From NCBI GenBank assembly GCA_019918135.1, contig WBZZ01003320.1, positions 10,001-74,000 on the forward strand: DNA of 64,000 nucleotides. Reading direction: 5' to 3'. This DNA is from Paulinella micropora (Eukaryota; Cercozoa; Imbricatea; Euglyphida; Paulinellidae). Of this stretch, positions 10,884 to 21,837 are shown piece by piece (positions within the stretch are counted from its first letter, which is position 1; every line of letters begins with the position of its first letter). Under the pieces are notes generated by a model, which worked only from the letters and a program-made list of their open reading frames with translations, ran no database searches and was not told where the DNA came from. The position numbers and the translations under genes were made by a program.

Positions 10884-11365
10884 ATGTCTGATAATTTTGA
10901 TAATCTTAATGATTTTGATAATTATTCTGATAATTCTGATAATGATAGTATAAGACGTGAAAGTAATAATTGGACAGAATATTATATTGATAAAAGATAG
11001 TGGGAAGTAAACAGAGATGACATTAGTATAACAAATAAAATAGAACTAAAAAAGCTAAAGTAAGAGAACTGAATATAGAAATAGAAGAACTTGAAGAAAG
11101 AAAGACAGCAATAGATGAAAGATTAGCTGAGATAGAAGAAGAGAATAATAAGAAGAAGAATAAAGATAAAATGAAAAGAAAGAGAAAGAGAGAAGAAGAA
11201 AGAAGAAAGAAAGAGGAGAGGTTGTTGGATAGTTGGTTGCTAGCTAGGAAGCAACCATTGAGTTTGAGAGAGGAGGAGTATGCGAGGGAGTTAATTACTA
11301 AAGGAGATAGCTTTGATGAGGTTTTGAATAAATATAATAAATACAGAAATAGGGTTGAGGGGTAA
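10884..11365 (+). pseudogene. P1 first gene: acidic and coiled-coil protein, broken
   Basis: The first rightward gene after the left TIR. It opens with an Asp/Asn-rich tract (MSDNFDNLNDFDNYSDNSDN) and continues as a strongly charged, Glu/Lys/Arg-rich coiled coil ending near LDSWLLARKQPLSLREEEYA. P2 has a coiled-coil gene in the same place (32305-32811), but the sequences are not convincingly homologous. It could be a regulator or DNA-binding early protein; no function is assigned. This copy is broken. Confidence 0.5.
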
Positions 11366-11454
11366 AATAGCTGACTATATAAAGTCCTGGGCAGGACATT
11401 AAACTACCCCTACATAAACACATATTGTCCCTCTGTGTGTTTATGTAGGTTGCG

Positions 11455-12043
11455 ATGCCTCCAAAGAAGAAGGAAGCCAACAATCCAGATGATCAGGTTT
11501 GTCTTTCATTAATATGTTAAATTTGTTGAAATTTTTTTTTTGTGTGTGAATTAGGAATTAGCGGCTCATGTAGCTTTGATGAATGTTGATTTTGCTCCTG
11601 TGGCGGTTGCTCCTGCTCCTGTTGCGGTTGCTCCTGCGCCTGTTGCGGTTGCTCCTGCTCCTGTTGCGGTTGCTCCTGCTCCTGTTGCGGCTGCTCGTGC
11701 TCACATTCCGCCTGAACTTGGAGGAGTAAGAGGAGAAGATGAAAAAAAAGAAAGAAAAGGAGGACGAAAAAAAGGAACCCCAAATGAAGTAAAACAATAT
11801 GGAAATTACTTTATCAAGGTAACTGTTGCAACGGGTACAGCAACAGTTTCACGAAATCATTCCGCTGATTCAATTCAGGTTTCGTTGTGGGGCTTCAAAT
11901 CACAACCAAAAGTTATTGAGCTTTTTGTTGTCAAGTTCAAAGATGACAAAATTATACTGTGCAGAAAGTGGGACAACATTGGGCTCCTGGCAAAACATTT
12001 CAATCAAGCAATCAAGACTGTTTATTCCGCCGAATTTGTTTAA
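11455..12043 (+). CDS. P1 Ala/Pro/Val-repeat protein of unknown function
   Basis: The body runs from about 11579 and starts with a perfect short repeat, APVAV/APAP, about five units long, followed by a basic linker (EDEKKERKGGRKKG) and a roughly 85-residue domain beginning YGNYFIKVTVATG. P2 has a protein of the same design at 32918-33379, with a Pro/Ala/Glu repeat followed by a domain starting GKFFVKVSADFLG, so the pair is probably homologous although diverged. The true start may lie in a short upstream segment (MPPKKKEANNPDDQ at 11455), in which case the gene is spliced, as Polinton genes in some hosts are. Function unknown. Confidence 0.5.
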
Positions 12044-12160
12044 AAAAACAAACTTTCACATTTTAAAAATTTTCTAACTTTTTCTTAACTTAGCTTCCGG
12101 TTATGTTACATCTATCGATTGCAGAGCTACGCTTGCAAAGCGTATGTAGTCGATAATAAC

Positions 12161-13162
12161 TTATAAATCCATTATTTCTTTTTTCTTTCTAATCCGGGCA
12201 CTACTACGGATATTTTCCGGCTTTATGTCTGATGACTTTAATAAGTGGCCGGTCTTTTTTTCCTTAGTTGCTTCTTTAACTTTGTCGGCTAGTTGAGGTT
12301 TAACTTCTTCCGGTTCTTGTTCGTTCATTTTGGACTTTAATAATTGTTGAGGACTGACTAGTTCGTTTTCACCGAGTATTAACTTAAAGCCTTTCCGACC
12401 TTTTACTGGAAATACTTTCTTGGAGTATTGAACATCACCCTTAGAAAAAACCGTTCTTTCTAGTTCTTTTCTAACGGTTGAGCCCTTAGGAAATTTATTA
12501 ATAAGACCAGCCCTGTATATTTCTTGATCGTTTTTCTTTTTACCATAATAGACTTCCATAGGTGTAGCCTTAATTGTATTATGGTGTGTATCATTGTAAT
12601 TATCAACAATTTCATTAATGTAAGGAACCCAAATAAAATCGTCATTAACTTCCCACATAAAATTTAAATCGTTTCTTATTGTTCTAATAAATCTATCTAC
12701 TATACCCATAGTTCGGTGGTCACCAACTTCGTTAGTTGTATGTTGAATTCCATTCTCTTTGAAGTATTCTGCGACTTGTCCTTTATATTCACTGCCGTTG
12801 TCTGACGTAATCCTTTTAGGTTTCGGCATTTTTTTTAATCCTTCTAATACTTCACCACTTGTTTTATTTTTGATCGGTTCAATCCAACCACGACGAGAAT
12901 AAACATCAATCATTACTAATCCAAAATTGTAATTTTTGTTTCCTTTCTTAGTTGCTATTTTAGACATATCCATAAGGTCAATAAACACTTGGCTTAATGG
13001 TTCAGGCTCAGGAGCTAGTATAGTATTCCATTTTTTAGGGTTCTTAGATTGATGGTGTATTTCAGAAGCTTCTTCAATTTTCTGTTTTTCAAGTTCTTCC
13101 TTATCTTGCGGAGACTCCGCCTCCGTTTCAGTATTTTGCGGATTGCTGTGCTTATGGTCCAT
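12161..13162 (-). CDS. P1 retroviral-type (rve) integrase
   Basis: Joins the element's ends to chromosomal DNA, producing the 6-bp duplications seen here. The protein has 333 residues. An acidic N-terminal tail leads to an RNase H-fold rve core from about residue 60: VFIDLMDM with the first catalytic Asp, a block resembling GLVMIDVYSRRGWIEP, SDNGSEYKG with the second, and IVDRFIRTIRND at the third acidic position. The C-terminal part (KGRKGFKLILGENELVSPQQLL) ends in a basic RSSARIRKKKE tail. It is on the minus strand, pointing toward the left TIR. The P2 integrase (34090-35009) is only about 45% identical, much less than the neighbouring virion genes. This copy looks whole. Confidence 0.92.
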   Translation of the reverse strand: MDHKHSNPQNTETEAESPQDKEELEKQKIEEASEIHHQSKNPKKWNTILAPEPEPLSQVFIDLMDMSKIATKKGNKNYNFGLVMIDVYSRRGWIEPIKNKTSGEVLEGLKKMPKPKRITSDNGSEYKGQVAEYFKENGIQHTTNEVGDHRTMGIVDRFIRTIRNDLNFMWEVNDDFIWVPYINEIVDNYNDTHHNTIKATPMEVYYGKKKNDQEIYRAGLINKFPKGSTVRKELERTVFSKGDVQYSKKVFPVKGRKGFKLILGENELVSPQQLLKSKMNEQEPEEVKPQLADKVKEATKEKKTGHLLKSSDIKPENIRSSARIRKKKEIMDL

Positions 13163-13264
13163 TGATGTATCGCCTACTGCGATAGCTGTATGCGACTAAA
13201 AAAGTAAGGTAGTTTATCACGATATATAAAAGAGTAAATAATAAGTCGTGCATAAAGTTATATA

Positions 13265-13777
13265 TTAGAATTTAAGAAAAATTTTAGATGTATCATTGTT
13301 TTCTTTTTTTGGTTTCTCAGGTTGTTGGTTATAAACATTGACACTAACACGGCTTGTCTTCTTCCCTCCTTTCTTAGGCTTGGGCTCTTCTTCTTCTTCC
13401 TCAGATTCGCTATCCTCGCTATCTTCTTCCACTTTCTTTTTTACCACTTTCTTCACCTTCTTCTGTTTGGCTTTAAGTTTCATACCAGCAACCTGTTGGG
13501 CTACTATATCAACAAAGTCGTGTTCAACCTCTTCATCGCTTTCACTGCTTTCCTCACTTATCTCACCGTCTCTGCCGTCAATCATATCCTTGGCCAACTG
13601 CTTCTTAGTAATGTGGTCCATCTTTTCGTCATTGGTCATTTCTTTCACATTTTTAGCCTCTTCCTCCGCTAGTAATTCCCTCGCCCGTTCAATCTTTCTC
13701 TGCTTAGCCTGGTTCTTCTTAGCCTCCCAACCCTTTTCAAGATTCTTCATCGCGACCTCTCTATTACCTCTCGGCAT
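13265..13777 (-). CDS. P1 highly charged protein of unknown function
   Basis: 170 residues. It is a basic, helical N-terminus (KQRKIERARELLAEEEAKNV) with acidic SEESSESDEEVEHDFVDIVA, a Lys-rich stretch and Glu-rich SEDSESEEEEEEPKPKK, ending in KENNDTSKIFLKF. The P2 homologue (35072-35569) is about 80% identical with the same ending, so it is under selection as a protein. It sits upstream of the integrase on the same strand and is divergent from the fibre gene. The charge pattern suggests a nucleic-acid-binding or scaffold role; this is inference. Confidence 0.7.
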   Translation of the reverse strand: MPRGNREVAMKNLEKGWEAKKNQAKQRKIERARELLAEEEAKNVKEMTNDEKMDHITKKQLAKDMIDGRDGEISEESSESDEEVEHDFVDIVAQQVAGMKLKAKQKKVKKVVKKKVEEDSEDSESEEEEEEPKPKKGGKKTSRVSVNVYNQQPEKPKKENNDTSKIFLKF

Positions 13778-13855
13778 TTTATGAATTGTTTATATTAATA
13801 TACAAAATAATATTATTTCGTTTTTATTAATAAACGATTTTTTAACAAATATACA

Positions 13856-16800
13856 ATGAGCCAATATAAGTCGCTCTTAGGCTTGTCTGAAATTGCGGTG
13901 GACTCACTAGACATAAAAAATTTAGACTTAACTAACACTAATATTATCGGCTTAAACACAGATAGGGTGCCAGAAGATGCTGACCCTGTAAATCTTTATT
14001 ATACTGACGGCCGATTCGATGCGAGATTATCTACCAAATCAACAACAGACATTAAAGAAGGACAAAATTTATACTATACAGAGCAACGAGTTAGGGACAA
14101 CGACGAAGTCAAAGCCTCAACTCAACACCGCTCTAATACTTCTAATCCGCACCAAACCAGTTTATACAATCTCATAGACACAAACATATTCGCACAAGCA
14201 AGCGGGCAATACTTAACTTACAACGATGTAGAAGGCAAATGGAAGAATACCGCCCTTGGTTCAATTGACACACTCTCTGACGTAGTCATTACAGCACCAG
14301 TGGCGATGAATAGTTATCTAACATATAATTCAATAAACTGGGTAAATAAAACATTTCCGATAAATGTTGATGAAACAGGCAACATTAGTATGGGAAGGAA
14401 GAATATAACAGGAGTTAATTTACTAAATGACAAAGGCGTCGATGAATGGATATTTGAGCATAATGATAATAATAATAAAGTGTCAGCGAGTGGAAGTATA
14501 GACTCACATAGCGATGTGACGATAACAGGCTTTCCAGCAGATAACCAACTGATTATGTATAGCACGGGACAATGGAGAAACACCACACCACCCTTTCTTA
14601 GATTAGACGGCACTGCTAGTATGACGGGGGCGCTAAATATGAATGGTTATGCTATTTCAGGGGTTTCTACGTATAATGGAATTAATCTCGCTAATCTCGC
14701 GGTTGATGGTTCGGTGGTCAAACTAACAGGAGACCAAACCATAGCGGGTATTAAAACATTTAGCAGTATAATAAATGCGAGTGCGGGTCTTGATATGAAA
14801 AGTCAAAGCATAACAAATGTAAATCAACTAAATGGCAGGTCTATCACAACTTGGCTATCAGAGCACGATACGAACACGGCGAAAGTGTCGGCGAGTGGAA
14901 GTATTGATACACATAGCGATGTGATTATAACATCAGCATCAGATAATCAACTACTCATTTATAGCACTGGACAATGGAGAAACGTGGCATCACCCTTTCT
15001 TAGATTAGACGGCACTGCTAGTATGACGGGAGGGCTAAATATGGGAAACCAAAGCATATCAAATGTGAATCTGGTTGATGGTGTGGATGTTTCTGTCCTT
15101 GATAGTTCGGCAGTTAAAACCTCAGGAAACCAAACCATAGCAGGAATCAAGACATATAGCAGTGGTGTGGAAATTACTGGAAATTCAACGAATGCGACAA
15201 CAAAGGGAACATTCGTGGTTTTTAACTCCACAGCCAATATGGGCACTGGTGTAAATTATAACTTTGAAATAAATGCGAAAAAAATAAGTTTCATTATTGA
15301 TGGAGCGCTAGTCGGTTGGGTAAATGCTTCGGGGCTAGATTGTAATAGTAGCAAAATAGCCAACCTTGGAACTCCGACATTAGCGACGGACGGAGCGACA
15401 AAAGGGTATGCGGACACATTGGACGGGCAAAATGTAAAACTATCAACAGACCAAACCATAACAGGAAGTAAAACGTTTAATGGGGCGAGCACTACAATAA
15501 AATATCTAACTTTAACGAACAATGCTGATTTTAATAATCAAACTATCACTAATGGTGGAAATATAACATATAATGGGGCGAGGATATTAAACCAAAATGG
15601 AGGGGACATATTCTTTTCACAGACATCAGGTGATTATCAGTATTTCTTATTTACTCTAAATACTGCTACAAGCGGAACCGCGAACCAACGAGGTTATGTA
15701 TTTACGAATGTAGCACTTGATGTAAAAGGGGCGGGACTTTATATTTCAAAACTTTTGGACAATAAAAAGGCTTCATCTGACATTGTCCGTTTTAACAATG
15801 CTGGGGGTATGCGATTTTATGGTGCCTTAGATATGAACTCAAACAACATAACAAATGGTGGAACAATAACGGGAACTACATTAACGGCAACTGCTGGTAT
15901 GGCTACAACAACTTTAACGGCTAGCGGAAAGATTACGGCGAGTGGTGCTAAAATACTGCTTCATGATGTTTTCAATCAAGGAGGAACAATACAGGTATAT
16001 TCTTTTCTAGTCTTACCGACTATAACTGGGGAATGTATATGGTGTCGTCTGGGGCTAGCAAATCATTCAGTGGAGGGTCTGCGGTTGCAGGCAATGATTT
16101 TAGTGCTGAAGCAATCAGGTTTAGAGTCGCCAATGCAGGAACCCAAGGTTTTATATGGGAGAACTCGTCCGAACAATTGTTAATGTCATTGAACGGGGCA
16201 AATGGGACTTTATGGACAAAAGGATTAATAACGGCTAGTGCGGGTATATCAACAACAACATTAACAACGAGCGACAATATAGTAGTAGGTGCTGGAAAAA
16301 GTGTTTTCATAGATAGGTCAGGATATACAAACACAAACAACAAATTAGTTTTGTGGGATGGTGGAACAGGTTCCACGACTGCTTTTAATGGATTTGGGAT
16401 TAAACTAGACACAATGATGTACAATGTTAATGCTACAACTGATAATCACATATTTTACTATGGTGCCACAAATGAATTATTTAGAATTGGTAATGCGGGA
16501 ATTACTGCTTCAAAGGCAATAACGGCAAATGCTGGGATATCTGTTGTTAATAGCACGGCGGACATAAGAGGAGAAGCAAGAAGTGGGTCTCATGCTACGC
16601 CAGTAGGATTGTATGTTTCAGCCAATCTTGGAGCATCTTCTGCTGGTGTTGAATTCAGACACAGCAACGGGACACAGGGAGTTGGTTTTGGTTATAATTC
16701 AAGAAAATATCATGCTACGGGAAGCAGTACAAACCAAGATTTAAATTTTTATGCGAGGGGGACTGGTGTAATCTATGCTCAGCGTGATACAAGCATGACG

Positions 16801-17343
16801 ACAGCATCCAGCGGATTTTTAACATTAAGAAAAAGACCAAACAATACGACCAACCCACAAATATTTATGAAAGCAGGAGACTCATCAGGTTATGCGGTTG
16901 TAATGAATACAGGTGGTTTATTACATGCTTGGTCGACTTCATTATCAAATGGTGAAAACAATACAGGATATGTTTATTTGGCTGCGGGAGCAAATACATG
17001 GTCTTCTGGTTCAGACAGGAGGCTAAAATCAGATATTAAAACACTAGACTGCGGGGATTGTTACGATAAACTTATGAAAATAAACTGCTGTTCATATTAT
17101 TTGAAATCAGACGAAAAGAAACAGAAAAAGAACCACGGATTTTATTGCGGATGAAGTAAAAAAAATATTTCCAGAATTTGTATCTGAAAGTGGAATAAAA
17201 GCAGATGATGGGGATGGAAACTTTGAAGGTATATCATATATGGAATTTATACCAATACTGGTTAGTGCTTTTCAACATTTAACGGAAAAGGTGATTTATT
17301 TAGAAAAGCAAAATAATAATCTAAATAATGATATAGCCGATTA
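13856..17343 (+). pseudogene. P1 fibre protein with S74 chaperone end, broken
   Basis: A long Gly/Ser/Thr/Asn-rich fibre of phage type, expected to project from the particle and bind the host. The opening SQYKSLLGLSEIAVDSLD is followed by beta-rich repeats. The recurring unit is (S/T)xxQTIxGxKTF, with copies near 14730, 15128 and 15449, usually followed by an ITNVN or GTPTLATDGATKGYAD segment. The C-terminus carries SSGSDRRLKSDIKTLDCG, the opening of the peptidase S74 (endosialidase intramolecular chaperone) domain, which trimerises and then cleaves itself off phage fibres. P2 has the same protein at 35690-39269 with more repeat units. This copy is broken. Confidence 0.85.
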
Positions 17344-17375
17344 AAAAAACCAATTAGCAGAAATCCGTAATAACA

Positions 17376-17714
17376 ATGCCGCCTAGATTACATCCGCCAC
17401 CACCAATCATAGAGACGGAAGACCTCACACCAGAGTTGAAGAATCGTGTGCTAGATGTCCAAATTAAGCAGGAAGAAAAAAAATTAGACCACGAATACGA
17501 GGACAGCTGGGATTGCTGTTTGACAAAGCGAAAAACTGACAGCCGACTTATTGAATACTTATTTCAAATGGGTATCATCGTTGCCATTATAACCCTTTGT
17601 ATCGTGAGGCTGTCTTAAAAGAACTTACCGTGCGAGACAGCCAACACGTACGTCGGTATTTTGATCTTACTTATCGGTATCTGCCTTCCTAGCCCATCTT
17701 CAAGTAAGAAATGA
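17376..17714 (+). pseudogene. P1 small membrane protein, broken
   Basis: Starts MPPRLHPPPPIIETEDLTPE, then a charged helical part with a Cys pair (DSWDCCLTKRK), then a hydrophobic segment (GIIVAIITLCIVRL) typical of a single membrane span. The whole P2 counterpart (39259-39597) has a second hydrophobic segment and a Ser/Lys tail. The gene lies just after the fibre in both elements, which suggests a virion or membrane-remodelling role, but none can be named. Confidence 0.65.
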
Positions 17715-17721
17715 ACACTCG

Positions 17722-17969
17722 TATAGTTGAGTTTTATACCAAGAAGCATCATTTGAGCAGATTAGCGGAATGGCTTCATCAAATTTAACACACCAATCAC
17801 TAAAAGGTTTATACACACAATTTTAAATTTTGTTTCTATTCCTTTTTGAATACACCACACACAACTTTCATTTTTTTAACACTGACCCGTGAATAGAAAT
17901 CACAAGCAGTCCGAGCAGAAATATTAATTAATAAAAGGTTATAAAGATTAGTATAGAGGGCATCACTAT
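17722..17969 (-). pseudogene. P1 small Cys-rich protein, broken
   Basis: Equivalent to the whole P2 gene at 39648-39902, which encodes a hydrophobic N-terminus followed by a Cys-rich segment. The nucleotide match is clear, including the part encoding the ISARTACDFYSRVS segment and the CVWCIQKGIETKFK region, but this copy is decayed. It is divergently oriented to the next gene, starting within a few bases of it. Confidence 0.5.
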
Positions 17970-18330
17970 GGCAAACTATAAATTTCAAAAGATTATTTTT
18001 CTGAGTAATGATTTTGCGGGCGGTAGCAAAACATTTGACAAAACCATTAAATTGAACTTTACCCCAACTAGAATGAATGTTAAGTATATCCACTATATGA
18101 ATGATATGACTGAAACGAAAACAAAAATTCTTCATATGGACCGAATTGGAATCATTGGCATATTCGCTGATAGCAACACCGCAAACATTTCCAATCTTAG
18201 CTACAATTTGGGGATTATTAATTGGACCGACGGACAATATAGTTTTAGAGTGCTTAAAACGGACAATGGTAGTATTGAGACTGACCTGCTAGCTGGAAGA
18301 ATTGTTATATGCCTAGAATCTTTGGCTTAA
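17968..18330 (+). CDS. P1 conserved 120-residue protein of unknown function
   Basis: 120 residues, opening MANYKFQKIIFLSNDFAGGS and ending TDLLAGRIVICLESLA. The pattern is of alternating beta strands with little charge clustering, and no transmembrane segment. The P2 homologue (39904-40263) is about 93% identical. It lies between the membrane protein and the ATPase in the virion block, so a minor virion protein with a small beta-sandwich is a fair guess, not shown by any motif. Confidence 0.7.
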   Translation: MANYKFQKIIFLSNDFAGGSKTFDKTIKLNFTPTRMNVKYIHYMNDMTETKTKILHMDRIGIIGIFADSNTANISNLSYNLGIINWTDGQYSFRVLKTDNGSIETDLLAGRIVICLESLA

Positions 18331-18415
18331 CCCCGCAGGTAAAATAAAAAATATATTTTAGAATATATAAAAGTGTTTTTGAGGTTGTAGGAGGTTTTTA
18401 AAAAAAAGCTCATAC

Positions 18416-19237
18416 ATGGAGAAAATCAATAATGTAAAGGTGAAACCAGTCAAGCAAAACGGAGATGGTGACAAATTGGCAAAAGGATATAAGTTATTTG
18501 ATGAACCGTATGCCAATATTTTTCTTCTCGCTCGCAAGAAGAGTGGTAAAAGCACGGCAGTGTTTGAAATCCTGAAACGAACAACTGATAAAAAGACCCG
18601 TATCGTCATTATAGCCAGCACGGTACATAAGGACAACATCTACAAAGAAATGGTGAAGCACTTCAAAAAGAAGGGTAATCCAACGGCAATATACACATAT
18701 TTGAAAACGGATGGATACAGTGTGATAGATTACGAGTTAGACAAGCTGAATAAACCCGATGAAAAGCAAGAAGAAGGCGAGATTGTTCAAGACGAGAAAG
18801 AAGAACCGAAGCCGAAGTTTCTTTATTTTGGAAAAGAGGAAAAGAAGAAGCAGGGACAAGCACCAGCAGAAAGACCGAGCAAATACATAACACCAGAAGT
18901 CGTTTTCGTGTTGGATGATTTGGGTAGCTCGTTGAGGGATAAGTCTGTGAGCGATTTATGTAAAAAAAATAGGCATTATAAAAGTAAGGTGATTATGAGC
19001 TCGCAGTACCTTAACGACCTAAAACCTGAGGCGATTAAACAGCTAGACTACCTTCTTATTTTTCCTGGACAGAGTGTTGATAAAATTGAACTCGTATACA
19101 AGCATCTCGATTTGGGTTACGACCTTGAATACTTCATTGAAAAATATCACGAGGCGACCAAGGAACGGTTTAACTTTTTGTATGTTGATGCGGTGTCTGA
19201 TGAATTACGAAAGAACTTCAATATTCGTTTAAAGTAA
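18416..19237 (+). CDS. P1 genome-packaging ATPase (FtsK/HerA, A32-like)
   Basis: Pumps the element's DNA into capsids. 273 residues. Walker A is LLARKKSGKST near residue 40, the next strand reads TRIVIIASTVH, and Walker B is VVFVLDDLG near residue 160, followed by SKVIMSSQYLNDLKPEAIKQ with the usual sensor Gln and a C-terminal FIEKYHEATKERFNFLYVD. A Lys/Glu-rich insertion (residues about 110-150) separates the two Walker motifs, as in other Polinton ATPases. The P2 copy is about 88% identical. This copy looks whole. A weak hairpin precedes the start codon. Confidence 0.92.
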   Translation: MEKINNVKVKPVKQNGDGDKLAKGYKLFDEPYANIFLLARKKSGKSTAVFEILKRTTDKKTRIVIIASTVHKDNIYKEMVKHFKKKGNPTAIYTYLKTDGYSVIDYELDKLNKPDEKQEEGEIVQDEKEEPKPKFLYFGKEEKKKQGQAPAERPSKYITPEVVFVLDDLGSSLRDKSVSDLCKKNRHYKSKVIMSSQYLNDLKPEAIKQLDYLLIFPGQSVDKIELVYKHLDLGYDLEYFIEKYHEATKERFNFLYVDAVSDELRKNFNIRLK

Positions 19238-19273
19238 TTTTATTATTATTTATTTTTTTTAGAACTATATATA

Positions 19274-19331
19274 GGAACCTTTATTGAAAAAAAAGCTTCA
19301 CCAAAAAAGTCGGGTCGTAGGATGTCCCTAC
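19274..19331 (+). repeat. Hairpin repeat before a start codon (P1, copy 1)
   Basis: Begins GGAACCTTTATTG, contains AAGCTTCACC and GTCGGGTC, and ends in a small stem (GTAGG at 19317, CCTAC at 19327) that touches the ATG at 19332. The same unit occurs at 19716-19769 and, on the minus strand, at 35010-35068. The matching P2 gene (41142) lacks it. Confidence 0.8.
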
Positions 19332-19644
19332 ATGCCAACATCACCAGTGATTATTTCACAACCATCGGGATACAATATCAGCTACAATCCAAGCCCAGTC
19401 AGTATGCCACAAGCGGGAGGAAGAAAGAAGAAGGGAAAAAAGAAACAAACAGGAGGAAAAGTAATTGGAAAAAAGTCGGACAAGCGATAGTGAATGCTAA
19501 TAGGTTTATCAAGAAGAACCAATGGATTTCAAGGGGTGCTCTTTTCTTAGTGATGTCGGAGTGCCTTATGCGGACCGTGTAGCGAAGGCTGCGATGAAGC
19601 AAGGATACGGCAAGCAACGAGGCGGAGCGGTTAAATTTCGGTAG
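19332..19644 (+). pseudogene. P1 small basic Gly-rich virion protein, broken
   Basis: Begins MPTSPVIISQPSGYNISYNP, followed by a Lys/Gly-rich segment and a helical part (FIKKNQ, then SDVGVP, ADRV and YGKQRGG) ending in VKFR. The whole P2 copy (41142-41447) is 101 residues. Position between the ATPase and the protease precursor, strong basic charge and small size recall the core or minor capsid proteins of adenovirus-like particles; this is inference. This copy is broken. Confidence 0.6.
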
Positions 19645-19715
19645 GGGTAAACCCCTACAACCCCACAGGCGGATTCAAATGTAAATTATGTTATTATTTT
19701 TTCTCTAACATATAC

Positions 19716-19769
19716 GAACCTTTTTTAAAAAAGCTTCACCAAAAAGTCGGGTCGTAGGGTGTCCCTACA
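19716..19769 (+). repeat. Hairpin repeat before a start codon (P1, copy 2)
   Basis: GAACC with poly-T/poly-A, AAGCTTCACC and GTCGGGTC, then the stem GTAGGG (19754-19759), loop TGT and CCCTAC (19763-19768). The ATG of the next gene follows at 19770. The same gene in P2 (41513) has no such repeat upstream, so the repeat was gained or lost on its own. Confidence 0.85.
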
Positions 19770-21786
19770 ATGGTTGTAAAGAAGCCGAAGAAGAAACTTA
19801 AACAACGACCGCCAAGGATGTACAGAACCAAAGATGGTCGACCATATATTAAAGTAAAAGGCAAACGAGCATATCTCAAATTTGGCGAGAAAACGAATGA
19901 CCTTTCAACACTTCAAATCGTTAAACTGTTTCTGAAATATATGAAAGGGGATACCCCTTTCAAACCCCACAGGCGGGGTCGTAGGGGCGGAGTCCCTACA
20001 AAAGAGCGAATAGTTAAGTCCGAATTCAATCGTCTTGAACACGAGAACCGCAACCAGATACAAAACAACCTGCTGAAAAAATATGAACTAATACACGAGC
20101 AGGAAGAAAAGGAAAAGAAGTTAAGAGAACAGGCAGAAGATGAGAAGAAAAGAATGGAGAGGAAGGAGAATGCGGAAATGAAGGAAAGACAAGAAGAATT
20201 AATAAGGGAGGCGAACAGAGAGCAAAAACTTATAGAGGATGTAAAATTTGAACAAGATAGAAAAAATAATTTAATGCTATTACCACCACCCCAGTTCCAA
20301 CCTCAATACATACAAGCACCACCACAAGCACCGCCACAAGCACCACAACTAGGACCACCACAAGCACCACAACTAGGACCACCACAAGCACCACAACTAG
20401 GGCCACCCCAAGCACCACAACTAGGACCACCACAAGCACCACAAGCACCAGAAGAAAAACAGATGCCATTGAAAACAAAAGAAGAGAAAAAGGCTGAAAA
20501 AGAATTAAAAGAAAGATACATTGAATTAATGAAGAAAGCGGGCTTTACAACTAAATTTATTAAAAGCTTGAGCAAAACAGAATTTGACAAACTTGGTAAA
20601 GGAATAGAAAAAGCGATAGCCGATGCCCAATCAGCAGATGAGCAGAAAGAACTGGCTGAACAATACAAAAAAGAATTAGAACAAGAAAAAAAACGAGCGG
20701 AGGCAAAAGCGAAACACTTTGAAATTAAAGATAAAATATCATACATGCAGGTTTAAGAAATGATTACAAGTATCCGAAATTGGATATACACAAAACTTTG
20801 GGCCCTGCTTTGGAAAAAGAAATGAAAGCTCGGGGCAAACCACCACCAAAAAAAGTTAAAGGAAAACACACGACTGCGGGTATGGCACAAGTTATAGTAG
20901 ATGAAGGTATTGATTTAGGAATAGACCAGAATGAAATGAGAAAGAAACTAGCCGATTATTTGGGAATAAACCAAGCTGGTGCTGGGGCAAAAACGATGGA
21001 GGAATTAATACACAAACTTTTAACGATAGCAACAATTAAGAAATATTTGAAGAAGGGCAAATACAGAAAAAAAATGAAGAAGAAGGTTATGTAAATAACT
21101 TAGTATCTGAAATGAGAAGCGACCCAAATATAAAAAATCAAGTTTCAAATACTCTCGGTATTCAACCAACTGAGGAAGCAACCCCAACACCCGAAACCAC
21201 CACCGAAACCACCGCCGACACCTCACCAACCCCAACACCCGACACAACACCCGAAATCACCGCCGACACAATTCAACCACAGCAAGAGGGGGAGGGAAGA
21301 GGTTTAATGACGGACGAAATAGACAACATTATGAAAAAGCACGAATGGTATATCGGCACGGTAGCCAGCGATGAAATAAACAAACTGAAACCAGAAAAAA
21401 GAAAGAATTATGGTTTTATAATGAACTTGGATAAGTCTAGTCAACCAGGCTCACATTGGATTGCTGTTTGGGTTGACCTTATTAAAGACGACTCTATTGA
21501 AATCTACGACCCGCTTGCACTGTATAAACCGACTGAGCTATTTCTACACCAAATGAAACAGCTTATTGACAAGAGTAAGCCGAACACATATCTGCTTATG
21601 AAGTTTAATCAGGTTAAGAACCAAAGCGACACAACAGATACCTGCGGGTGGCATAGTATTAGGTTTTTGTTAGAGCGGTCGAAGGGTAATAGGTTTAAAT
21701 TTGCCAGCGGTTGGACGGACTTAAAAGAAAAAGAAGCGGAGGAGTTGAAAGCCCAGAACGGCTATGGTTTTGATACCTTTATTTGA
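19770..21786 (+). pseudogene. P1 coiled-coil precursor with adenain-like protease, broken
   Basis: Counterpart of the whole 668-residue P2 protein at 41513-43519. In order: a basic opening (RPYIKVKGKRAYLKFGEKTN), a long Glu/Lys/Arg coiled coil, Pro/Gln/Ala repeats (PPQAPQLG about four times near 20340-20450), a second helical part, the KKVKGKHTTAGMAQVIVDEG domain, a Thr/Pro linker and a C-terminal cysteine protease. Protease landmarks are GSHWIAVWVD (His), IEIYDPL (Asp) and DTCGWHSIRF (Cys), as in adenovirus protease and Ulp1. It would cleave virion proteins during maturation. A hairpin-rich insert absent from P2 lies near 19946-20000. This copy is broken. Confidence 0.85.
19946..20000 (+). 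repeat. Palindromic insert inside the P1 precursor gene
   Basis: Contains GGGGATACCCC, ACCCCACAGGCGGGGT and a GTAGGG/TCCCTAC stem. It keeps the frame open and adds about a dozen residues (TPFKPHRRGRRGGVPT) where P2 has only NKTKKTRK. A near copy is intergenic in P2 at 39597-39649. Confidence 0.85.
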
Positions 21787-21837
21787 AGCAATTAAAACAA
21801 AAAAAATATATTTTCTATTATATATCCAAAATTAGAG

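Noticed and set aside
14314-15522. Long minus-strand frames opposite the fibre genes (also in P2 at 36.1-37.6 kb)
   Set aside because: They mirror the repeated fibre sequence on the coding strand and recur only because the fibre repeats do.
20230-20746. Val/Leu-rich and Cys/Gly-rich minus-strand frames
   Set aside because: Antisense of the Pro/Gln/Ala repeats in the protease precursor.
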